From Zizania palustris (lineage: Eukaryota; Streptophyta; Magnoliopsida; Poales; Poaceae): a stretch of 64,000 nt of DNA. The stretch spans positions 46,583,457-46,647,456 of the forward strand of contig JAAALK010000286.1 in assembly GCA_019279435.1 (NCBI GenBank), given 5' to 3'. Position 1 is the first letter of the stretch, and each line of letters starts with the position of its first letter. Made by a program: the position numbers and the translations under genes. A model generated the notes under the pieces. The model made no database searches and was not told where the DNA came from. It saw only the letters and a list, made by a program, of their open reading frames with translations. Positions 46,301 to 58,700 of this stretch are shown here, one piece after another.

Positions 46301-46440
46301 TTCATATATTAATAATTTTCATATAAAACATATCAACTTATATATATTGATGATTTCATATATTAATAATTTACCTATAAAACATATCAACTTTTATATA
46401 TTATTGATTTCTATATATTAATAATTATTATATAAAACAA
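46301..46440. repeat. AT-rich tandem repeat, about 53-bp unit
   Basis: Three diverged copies of a unit starting TTCATATATTAATAATTT and containing ATATAAAACATATCAACTT lie at 46301, 46354 and 46409. The array sits about 350 bp upstream of the antiporter start codon. Confidence 0.7.
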
Positions 46441-46794
46441 AAAATCAGATTTTATATAAAATAGACGGAGCCTAGCAGAAAGAGAGAAGTGAAAGCCATA
46501 ATGGGCTGGACCTATGTAAGAGAGAAAAAGAAAGATATGATTATTAGATGTGACTAAATGGTTGTGATTTAAATTCGTCGGTTATATAGTAAGATGGATA
46601 AAATAAATATTTAAAGATTAAAAATTATTTAGGCTGGTGACAGGGTGTCAGACGAATCAATTCACTATCAGAGAATAGAGATCGCCACAAAGTTTCAAGC
46701 TGAAGCAGCAGAGCCAGTCAAGTCCTCCCCTCATCCACACAGAGAGACAGGCGCCGCGGGAGGAGGCACCCTCCCTCCGGCGATTCCCGCAGCA

Positions 46795-49700
46795 ATGGCG
46801 CTCTCGTCCTGCTTGCACGCCGCCGTCCGAGCGGCCTCCCCCTCCGTCCCCTCCGCGCTCCGTCACCGCCACGCGCCGGCCGTCCCCGCCACCGTGCGTA
46901 CGCTCCCGCTCCCGCTCCCACTCCCGCTCCCGCCCGCCCAGCGATGGCGCCGCTTGCTCCGCTCCTCCGCCTCCTCCTCGCCGCCGCCCGAGGAGCCCGA
47001 CGACTACGAGGTACGTTCCTGGGTGGGTGCGTACTTGCGGCCTTTTCTCATTCCATCCTACGTACGGTATGTAATCTCCTCGTCGGACTGTTTAGGTGTC
47101 TCAACTCTCAACAGGCGCTTTTCGATCATTCCAGCATCTTCACTCGTTTTGGAAGTAATCGAAAAGACGGAAAGGAACTGGCGATTTTCCTTTCAGTCCC
47201 GTTCCATTTAAGCAATCACCATGACTGTACATTTGAGACAGGCTTGCATTCAATTGCACACATGCTTGGCCCATATGAATTGGTGTCAATTCATCATAGG
47301 ATAAATGAAATTGGTTCATGAAAAATCTAAGAACATGGGTCACTTGACGATCTGAGTTCTGCATATGCATAAAAGACTTATCATCAGCTTCTCTATCAAA
47401 CCTGCCTATAAGGATTTGCAGTGCAGGAAATTGGCACCGTAATAGGTCAAGCCCCAGTTCTAGTCAATACATGGCTGCAGCTATATAGCAGATTCTGTTT
47501 TTTCTTAAAAAGGAACCGATGGAAGGTAGCAGCATATTCTGTTCATTTTGGTTCCTGCAACCTTGAAAATTGTGCGAGAATACTTTGACTGTAGTCAATT
47601 TATGCTGCTTCGACCGCAGCTAGCAACTTACCTGGTTTTATTGAGGGAGAAGGGACATTTTTTTGGATTTTCAAATACACTACGATTTTATTGAAATTTC
47701 ATATGTAGTTTCTAACAACTTCCAGTTTCATTCAAATTTCAGCTGTTGGACACGACAGAAAACTGTGATCCTTTATGCTCCGTTGATGAAGTTAGCTCAC
47801 AGTATTTTGAAGCTAACTACAAACCAAAAAATGATCTCCTTAAAGCATTAACTATCGGGGCAACAGCTTTGGCTGGGGCAGCTGCAATAAACCATTCCTG
47901 GGTTGCTGACCATCAGGTCAGTTGATTCCTAGGCATCTTGCTCAAATATCTTTTAACATGTTTTTTATACTAGCATGAATCTTTATCTACATCTTTGTCT
48001 CTGTAGCTGTGGATGTGCGAGTGATCATTCTTCCAAGCTTAGTTAAAATATTTCCTTTTGCAGGACATTGCAATGGTGCTAGTATTTGCCCTTGGCTATG
48101 CAGGTATTATATTTGAAGAATCACTAGCGTTTAACAAAAGTGGAGTTGGATTACTGATGGCTGTTTGCCTATGGGTTATCAGAAGTATTGGGGTAAGCTA
48201 ATCTGTGAAGTTGTCATGAATGTGTTAACAACCGTTTCCAAATGACAAGCTACCAGTCCTACATCTTGGATTTTTAAGATTCAACTTATCAATCTGAAAT
48301 CTTAAATCTCTACTTCAGAGTTGAGTCAATTAGACTGCCTTGGTTATTATTGGTTGATACACATATCCTTTAGAATTTCAGACAGAAACTGACATTTTTT
48401 CAACAGTGAAATTGACATTAATGTTGTAATTGTCTCAGATTCAAAATAATTAAATTTGTAAGGGGAACATTCTATTTATTTTCTATGGATTCTTCTCTGG
48501 GCTGTGGCTCGCTGGCTGCATCATCCCACTTACTCATTTATGTTTTCATGTTTTAGTTTACTTGCATTTTAGCAACTAAGACCATCAATATGCTTGGGTT
48601 ATGAGCAATATTTGATACTTTTATTGCTTTTCAGATGTAGTTAAAGGGCTCTCTGTAATTAACTTGATTATAAAATTATCCAAATTCCAGTGTGAAATTT
48701 GAACTGAACAATGAAATGCAGATAACTAAAACATATTATCTTTCCTAATGAATATCTACCTTAGTTTCGATATGCAGGTGGTCTGTATTTTGATTGAAAT
48801 GATGTGCCTCATGTTCTGAACTTTTTAAATCATCTATATTCTATTAGATGTTATGCAATGAATCACCCTATTGTTTTCTATTTTTTCTTTTTCTTCCTGT
48901 CAATTAGGCTCCCTCTACTGATGTAGCTGTTCAAGAGTTGAGTCAATCAACTGCCGAAGTTAGTGAAATAGTCTTTTTCTTGCTCGGTGCAATGACCATT
49001 GTGGAGATTGTTGATGCACATCAAGGTTTCAAGCTAGTGACTGATAATATATCTACTCGAAACCCTAAAACTCTTCTCTGGGTGGTGAGTTTTCTTTTCT
49101 GATTCTAGGTTTGCTCATTGAATCTTGTGTTATATTGGCAGCTCGTATGCACTGTAATTCTCAATGGCACAATACCAATAGTTAACAAACAGAAATAGTT
49201 TCCTGTTGTTAAATAGGATGCTACCAAAATGCTCTAGAATCACACTCTTTGAGGCTATGGACAGAACTTTATGCAATTGAATTATATGTTTTGAACTATT
49301 TGTGATCTATTTATACAAAAAGTACCATGCTTCTCAATGAAGTTGTCAAGGGCATCGGTCCCTAGGGTTGAGAGCCCTTGACTGCGTAGATCATAACGGT
49401 AGGATAGGTTAGCGCAGGATTGATCCTTTGCTGAGCTATGTTGGAGAATGGGGGAGACTTTAGAGAACGGGGGACTTCAGAGAATTAGAGTAAAGACTAT
49501 AGATTGATTTTTCTTTTTTGATGGACCTCTTTATATAGGGCAGAGGTCCCCTTTATTTCTTAATCCTACTCTAACTGCAATTGGAATAGTAAACTAACCT
49601 AATTATGGGCTTCAGGCTGCCTGGTGAATTGTACCTGTGTGGGTACGGTAGCGTGAACAGTACCACGAGGTACTGTTCATCCTTGGGCCTGGTGGCCCTA

Positions 49701-52700
49701 GCCCATAGCGGTATTGTTACCCCTTGGGCCTGGTGTCCCTGGCCCATAGCACATGACAGAAGGCATGCTGATCTAGATCTGACATATACATTTTGTCTGA
49801 CATAAGCTGTTGTAATATGTGACTCTTATTCTAGTAATAGGAAAATGAGAGTTAAAATGATTCCTAACTAATCTTTCAGTATCCATGAGTAGGATTCCTA
49901 CTACCTTTAGGAATAGGACTAGCATAGGGGTATAAATACCCAAGGAGGGAAGCCTACTAAACTAAGCCAAAACCAAGTGAGAGGTTTGATCCAAAAGAAA
50001 GAAGCAACTAGGGGGCATACTAGAGGCTTAGAGACTAGGAATACTTAGGCACTAGATTCTTGTATAGGGCAAGAATCCAGGGTCCAAAAGGTTTGAGAAG
50101 GTCGTATTACTCGTATGAGAGTGGCAATTCCTTATCCTCTTTGGAGGTGGCATTAAACAAATAGCCTTGAATATCTGGAACCCTTTCACCAACTTATCTA
50201 GAATTATGAGTATATAACTAAAATTCACTGGATAATGCCTAGATTCAGTTCTTGACTATAAGTATACCTTTCTTTCTGTGGTTTTTGTTATACATTTTTA
50301 GAATCATATGCAATGGAAACTAGATTGCTTTCTTTCTGTTAACTGCCAAATGCATCTTGTCCTGGCAAAAATACATTTTTTTGGATCTCTTCATGTTTTA
50401 TCCTGTTCTAAATAATTTATGCAGCAGTTGCACTACATGTGGAATATTTCCTTTTGGTAGGGACAACGATAGTATGTAGACTGAGCTCTAATTACAGTAA
50501 AAATTTGCAGAAAGTGGTATCCTGTCTATCTAATCATGATTAGGTGGTCTTCTCGGTTAGTTGCTAACTCATCCTTCTAAGTTCTAATTGCCATTCAGGT
50601 TTTGATATGTGGTAAACCGAAATAAATGTGTTGTCTATAACAAATAATTTTTAACTTCTGCATGGACAATCTGTCAACACCCATAAAAAGGAAGAGCGAA
50701 GTAATTTCTCTTTTTGTTCAGAAATTAAGTCTTGAGATACTTTCTTGAGATGTAATTTTCCCAATCATATACTCAATGTTCATATGAATCACCAGGCTTC
50801 TTACAACTGCTAGTTCATATTCAAGACTGGCGATATCATAATCTTGTATTCTCTTAGGAAAATGAGGTTGAGGATTTAATGTTAAAATGTTATCCACTAG
50901 GAATTCTGATTTTGCAAAAGGAGAAATATTTTCTGAAGATTCAAAACTGAATTGATGAATTATTCTTATTTTTGACCATGCACATCCTACTTCTGTTGGT
51001 CTGAATAAATTATTTTATCATTAATATAATATGAACAATTTTTATTCCCAACTGTTTCCTTTGAAACAAATTTCTTACTGTTCTGAATAATTTCATCCTT
51101 CTTCGGCAAATAAAAATAATATTTGATTAATCGACTAATGAGTATTAAACCTTAGATTAATAACTTCTTGTTTCAGCTGTTTTTCTTACATTTGTTTTTA
51201 ATGTAAGATTTGTTCTGTTTTCCAGATAGGGTTTGTAACTTTCTTCTTGAGTTCTGTCCTGGACAACTTGACTTCCACTATTGTGATGGTGTCATTGCTT
51301 CGGAAACTAGTACCTCCATCAGAATACAGAAAGTATGAATTTTCAATAACCTCATATATTACCTTTGTTACATGATCTGCTAATTTCATTTTGATTTGAT
51401 TTTTCAATGGCCAAATACTTGTATTCTAAATATATTCAATTATTTTCTGTTTGCTTCTACAGGAGGAAAAGTTCCTTTGTTCGAAATTATCATGTTAGCA
51501 TATTTCCATCATTTTTTTTCATGAAGGGATGTTTGGTTCACTGCTGTGTTATGCTGAACTCAAGTTTTTCATTTTCTGACTGTTCATGGCTTGAGTTTGC
51601 TGTAGGCATATAGTTTGACTTATTAGCCCTGATTGCCAATGTTGGTCAACAAAATGTACTTTTGAAATTATTTGGCTCTGGAAATGATTTAAAAGTTGCT
51701 AAATGTTTGTTTTGATTTAAAATGTAGGCTGGTCCAGTGAAGTTTGTGTTACATCTGCTTATTATATAATGTTTTATACTTATCACAACTTAATAACTTA
51801 TGATACAGAGCTGTTGGTAGGTAATTCCATTACTAACTTCTCAGTTTGTTTGAGCACCAATGTTAGAAAAATCGGTGATCGGTAACTGATCGGCTGACCA
51901 CCGAGTAGGGATTAATCGGTTAATCGGAGGATTAACTGAATTAATCGGTTGACCAATTAATCGGTCAACACCGGTCAACATAACACATGTAATATGCGAA
52001 TCTATGTATATTTTCTATTTTTCTATGAATATAATTATACAAGTACAATGCTGTCAATGCATATGGTATACATGTGAGTTTTTTTCTGCATATGTATGTG
52101 TTTGAAAGGTTGGTTGGAGTTGATAAACCTACAAAATACACAACAATACATAGGTATGTGCTTGAAATGTGCATTATACCAACATTGCAATAAGTTAATA
52201 TAGCAAAACCAACACATTACTAAATTAAAACAGCACACAATATGACAATAGTCCATTGTTCATTACACCAATACAGAAAACAACAAACAATCACACAATA
52301 ACATCAAAGTCACAACGCACAATCATCCATAGTTTGATTAGTTTCACACATTATGAGAGAAATAAATAAGATAGGTTATAGGATCAAAGATCCATTGATT
52401 CATCTTCTTCATTCTCTTTAGTTGAAATCACCCTTCCATCATCAGACTCAAATTCAATCTCTTCATCAAGCTTTTGTTCAGAATCATCTTCAGAAACAAA
52501 TTCTTCTACTTCATAAAGCTCTCTCACTCTCTTGCTCCTACGAGGCTCCATTGCTTCTGTAGCTCCAATTGCTTCATCAATTAGATCATATGACAATCCC
52601 GTTGTTGGATCAATTTCTTCATCACCTTCACATATCCAATCTTGTGCATGTGAAACATCTTCTCCTAGAAGAACATCACTAGAGATAGAACATTTCTTTC

Positions 52701-55700
52701 TTTTATCCATCATTCTTCCATTGAATTGAACAAACACCAAGTTGTTCACATGACGCATATCTAATTTATTTCTCCTCTTTGCATCCACCTTCAAATTGTA
52801 AAATGAAAAGAAATTAGGAAAAAATGTTAATGCTCTAGCAAAATGAAAAAGAGATATGATGGTTACCATTTCAAATGCACTCCAATTTCTTTCACATCCG
52901 GATGCACTTGAGGTCAAATTTAAAATCCTAATAGCCATTCTTTGTAATGTCGGAGCTTGCAATCCATAAGTTGACCACCATGTCGCTACAAGTAATCAAA
53001 TAATCAATATTCAATAATACAAAAATATGTGGCCTACATATTAATTGCAATAATATTGATCTTTATAAGTACACACAAACTTACCAGCAGAGAAATTATC
53101 ATTGTCAAGTGCTTTTGTGGCAGCTACCTTTCCAAACATGCCTTGGTGAAATTTAAACATAGGCAAGTCGACATTAAGAGCAAGATTTTGCTTATCACCA
53201 TCATCATAATAAAATGTTTCAACCACATCCATAAAGGCAGACACGAGATCTACGTCTCCAAAGATTGACAAATCTGTGTAGCTATAATGGGGATTTAATA
53301 CATATGCTGTCTTATGCAATGAAGAATCTAGCCTTCCAGTCATCTTGCTTTCTATGGATGAAACTGTTAGAGATATACTATATAGTATAAGGGCTTATTT
53401 GTAAAGCTTTCCTTCTCTTGTACTATTGCCCTTTGGGCCCTTCTCTTGTACATATTTGCCCTTTGGGCCCTTTGGAATGTATTGCAGCCAATTCATCACA
53501 TGGTATCAGAGCTAGGGTTTCTAGCCCCTCCCCTCCTCCTGATCCCGCCGCCGGCGAGCCCTCGCCGCGCCTGCCCCCGCCTGTCATCTCGCTCGGGCCC
53601 GCCCCTGAGCTCCGCCGTCTCGCGCGTGGGCTCGCGTCGCTCCAGCGACCGCCCCTAACGCCGTTCCGGCCGCTCTCCTCTATTCGCCCTCTGCTCGCGT
53701 CGGGCAGAGAGGCCCAGAGCTCCTCCCCTGTTTTTTTTGAGATAGATTAAAAAAAAGAGAGAAGAAGCAAGGGTTTCTCACCATGACTGCTCTTTGTCCT
53801 CCCGTTCCTGTACATTCTACACCTACTTCAACTCCAGGACATGTTACTCAGGGTGGCACAACTGTCGCTCTCTTCTGTCGCTACTGCAAGTTTAAGACTC
53901 ACGAGATTGAGCAGTGTCGAAAGCGGCCCTCTCACCGGAGGGGCAGCTCGAGTACCTCAGGTGGTTCTCGGGGTTCTCCTCGGTTGCCTCCGGATTGGGT
54001 CCTTGAGCTCACCAGACGGATGGATCGTCTGGAGCGTCGTGTTGCCTCTTCAGATCGAACTATGGTATCTTCTGCCACCGCTCAGTCTCCTCAGCTACCA
54101 CAGCCAAGTACTCAGTCACCTTGGATTCTTGATTCCGGCGCCTCTTTTCACATGACACATGACTCTACTCATCTTAGTTCCTTGAGTTCGCTTCCTTTTC
54201 CTGTGTCTGTTAAGACAACTGATGGTACTCCTCTTCCTATTGCTCGTCATGGCATTCTTAGGACTTTCCATTTTCATGTGCCGTCTGTTGCTCATGTACC
54301 TCAACTTCACTTGCAGCTTATTTCTGCTGGCCAGATTACTGATCATGGTTGCCATATCATTCTTGATTCTGATTCTTGTTCTTTTCAGGATCGTCGCACC
54401 GGGACCCTAGTTGGTTCTGGCCACCGGCTCCATGATCCTCCTCGCCTCTGGGAGCTTGACTGGCTACATCTTCCTCCCATTTCTACTTCGTGCTATTCGA
54501 CTCCTACTGTTGATGCTACTCCTTTTGTCATCTCCACCTCCATTAGCTTTGCTCAGTGGCATCATCGTCTAGGTCACATGTGTGGGTCCCGTTTGTCATC
54601 TCTTGTTACTAGTGGAGTTCTTGGGAAGGTTTCTGGTGATACCTCCCTCTCTTGTATGGGTTGTAGACTTGGCAAGCAGATACAACTTCCGTATTCTGCT
54701 AGTCAGACAGTGTCCACTAGACCTTTTGATCTCATTCACTCTGATGTATGGGGCCCTGCTCCCTTCGTTTCGAAAGGGGGACATCGATATTATGTGATCT
54801 TTATTGATGATTTCTCTCGTTTCACATGGATATATTTCTTGGAGTCTCGTGCTCAGGTGCTTACTGCTTATCAGGCCTTTGCTACGATGGTTCGCACTCA
54901 GTTTGACTCTTCCATTCGTGTTTTTCGTGCTGACTCTGCTGGCGAGTATCTATCTTGTTCTCTTCATCAGTTTCTTTCTGAGCAGGGCACTCTTCCTCAG
55001 TATTCGTGCACTGGTGCCCATGCTCAAATGGTGTGGCCGAGCGTAAGCATCGTCACCTTCTTGAGACTGCTCGGGCACTATTACTTGCCTCCTCTGTTCC
55101 TCCTCAGTTTTGGGCTGAAACTGTATCTACTGCTGTTTACCTTGTAAACATTCAGTCCTCTATCACTCTTCATGGTGTCACTCCACTTGAGCGTCTCTTG
55201 GTCGACCGCCTCAGTATAGCCACCTTCGTTCCTTCGGTTGTGTTGCCTTTGTTCTTCTCTAGTCTCGTGAGAGGACAAAGCTATCGGCACAGTCGGTCCG
55301 GTGTGTCTTCCTTGGGTATGACTCCGAGCGTAAGGGATATCGTTGTTGGGATCCGGTTGCTCGTCGCATTTGGGTTTCCCGTGATGTTACCTTTGATGAG
55401 TCTCGTTCTTTTTTCTCTGTTGCTCCCTCCTCTCATGAGTCGATTGATTTTCTTGACTTAGTTTGGCCTTCGTTTGACTCCTCGTCATCATCCTCTCCTC
55501 CTTGTTCTTCCCCACCATCATCCACTTCACCACCTCCTTCTCCACCACTACCTCCACGTCCTCCCATTCTCTATCACTATACTCGTCGTCCGCTTCCTTC
55601 ACCACCTTCCACCTCTTCTTCCCCTGTGCCTCATGAGTCTTCATACTCTGCACTCTCTCTTTCTGAGCCTTCCACATATCGAGATGCTATTGCTCATCCT

Positions 55701-58700
55701 GAGTGGCAGTTTGCTATGGCTGAGGAGATTGCTGCTCTTGAGCGTACCCGCACTTGGGATCTTGTTCCTCCTCCTCCTTCTGTTGTTCCAATCTCGTGCA
55801 AGTGGGTCTACAAGATTAAGACTCGCTTTGATGGCTCTCTTGAGCGCTATAAAGCGCGTCTTGTTGCTCGTGGTTTTCAGCAGGAGTATGGTCGTGACTA
55901 TGAGGAGACCTTTGCTCCTGTTGCGCATAGGACCACCGTTCATACTCTTATTGCAGTGGCCTTTGTTCGCCGGTGGACTATCTCTCAGCTTGATGTGAAG
56001 AATGCATTTCTTCACGGCGAGCTGCATGAGGAGGTCTATATGCATCGACCTCCTGGCTATCCTGTTCCCGATGGCCATGTCTGTCGTCTCCGCCGTTCTC
56101 TCTATGGCCTCAAGCAAGCCCCTCGTGCTTGGTTTGAGTGTTTCACCTCGGTTGTCACTGCTGCTGGTTTTGTTGCTAGTCAGCATGATCCTGCTCTTTT
56201 CGTTCACACTTCCCCCCGTGGTCGTACCCTTATTCTTCTCTATGTGGATGATATGCTCATCACGGGGGATGATTCTGAGTATATTGCCTTTGTTAAGACT
56301 CGTCTCAGTGAGCAGTTTCACATGTCCGACTTGGGTCCTCTTCGCTATTTTCTTGGGATTGAGGTCACATCCACACCTGACGGCTACTACCTCTCCCAAA
56401 GGAAGTACATTCATGATCTTCTTGATCGTGCGGGTCTTACTGATCACCGCTCTATGGACACTCCTATGGAGCTTCACACTCGTCTTCGTGCCACCGACGG
56501 TGTTCCTCTTGAGGATCCCACTCGCTATCGTCACCTCGTCGGTAGTCTTGTCTATCTTGGCATCACTCGTCCTGACATTTCTTATACCGTTCACATCTTG
56601 AGTCAGTTCATGTCCACTCCCACTAGTGTCCACTACAGTCATCTCCTTCACGTCCTTCGATACCTTCGTGGCACTATCGACTGACATTTGTTTTTCTCTA
56701 GTTCCAGCTCCCTTCAGCTCCATGCTTACTCTGATGCTACTTGGGGTTCTGATCCTTCAGACTTCAAGTCCCTCTCTGCTTATTGTGTCTTCCTCGGTTC
56801 CTCCTTGATTGCCTGGAAGACCAAGAAGCAGACTGTTGTTTCTCGCTCTAGTGCTGAGGCTGAGCTGCGTGCTTTGGCTTGTATGACTGCTGAGGTGACT
56901 TGACTACGGTGGCTCTTGGCTGAGTTTGGTGTTGCTCTCTCCTCCCCTACGCCTGTGTACTGTGACAGTACCAGTGCTATCAGTATTGCTCAGGACCCGG
57001 TGAAGCATGAGCTCACCAAACATGTTGGAATTGATTGCTTCTATGTTAGGTCGGCTGTCCAGAACAAGATAGTTGCTCTTCAGTATGTGCCCTCGGAGAT
57101 TCAGCTTGCCGACTTGCTTACCAAGGTCCATACTCGAGCTCAGCATTGTTTTCTTCTTTCCAAGCTCAATGTCGTTGATCCACCTTGAGCTTGAGGGGGG
57201 ATGTTAGAGATATACTATATGGTATAAGTGCTTATTTGTAAAACTTTCCTTCTCTTGTACTATTGCCCTTTGGGCCCTTCTCTTGTACATATTTGCCCTT
57301 TGGGCCCTTTGGAATGTATTACAGCCAATTCATCGCAGAAACAATCATATTATAGTCTCTTTCTGAATTTCCCACGACAACCTTGATGGCTTTCTTTGCC
57401 TCTAAAAGCTCTCCATACATAGTGGCCATAGATGCACTATCACTATCAGCCAAGCGAAGCAATTTCACTAATGGCTCAAAAACCTTGATGCAAAGAGTAA
57501 CATTCATCCAAAATCCTCTACTCATGATTGTGGCATATGCTAACTTCCTTTTTTTTGAACTTGTGTGTTTGCATTGTTCCCAAGCCTCACTACAAGCCAT
57601 CTCTCTTAGTTGTTTCTTCTTAGCAAGCAAACTTTGTAAAGTAAGAAATGCGGAAGCAAATCTTGTTACACCCGACCTAACAATATCTCTCTTAGTGTAT
57701 TGTCTCATCAAGGACAAAGTAGCATGATGTGCATATATAAAAATAGTCATCTCCTTGGCTTTAGTGATTGCAGGTGAGAATTGTTTCAGCTTACTAATTG
57801 CCTCTACCATCAAGTTCAAAGTGTGAGTTGCACATGAGGACCAAAATATGGTTGGTCTTTTGTCCTTTAACATCTCCCTTGCTCCCATATTATTAGAAGC
57901 ATTATCAGTAACTACTTGTACAACATTTTGAGGTCCAATTTTCTCAATGTATTCATCAACATAACTAAATATGTATAAACTTGTGTATGTGCATCAGCTG
58001 AAGTCTCTTTTGACTCTATAAATGAAGTCCCTAGCTTACAATGTACACACAAGTTCATTATGCTCCTCTTCTTATCCGTCCAAGCATCAGTCATAATAGA
58101 ACACCCAGTTTGTACTCTCTCAATGTCATGTGGATTTAACAACTCCTTAGTTCTTTGGACCTCCTCTAACAACATCTTTCCTTTAAAAATGTATTGAGAT
58201 GGTTGCTTCCAATTTGGACCATAATGACCAAGAGCCTCACAAAATTGTTTAAAGTCATCATCATCAATGTTATTGAAAGGAATATTTCTCTTATACATCC
58301 ATCTACCCAAATATTGTCCTACCTTATAAGTTCTTTCCTTATCAATAGCATCATTAATATTTTGTTGTCTCTTTGTCATACTAATAGGGATAGAAGGATC
58401 AACCGGATTCACAAATTTATTCATAGGTCCTACAATATTCTTTGGTGCACTAACACTAAAACTAGTTTCATTCATCTCTTCTTTATCTTCTTTCTCCTCA
58501 ATTGTAACCTCATCTCTTAGCTCTTGATCATGTATAATCTTGGCCATCTTTTTAGCCTTTGCATCATCAATAGATTTTTTGCACTTCTCTTGTTGCTCTT
58601 TTGTGGCTTTTCCACAACTTGCCACCTGCCCTTTCACTTGAGCAACATGACATTTCAACCTAAAAATCCCTCCATTCATTTGCTTGCCACACAATTTGCA

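Noticed and set aside
55641..56723. 360-codon minus-strand frame opposite the copia reverse transcriptase
   Set aside because: It is the antisense of a recognised copia RT frame, with low-complexity basic composition and no domain.
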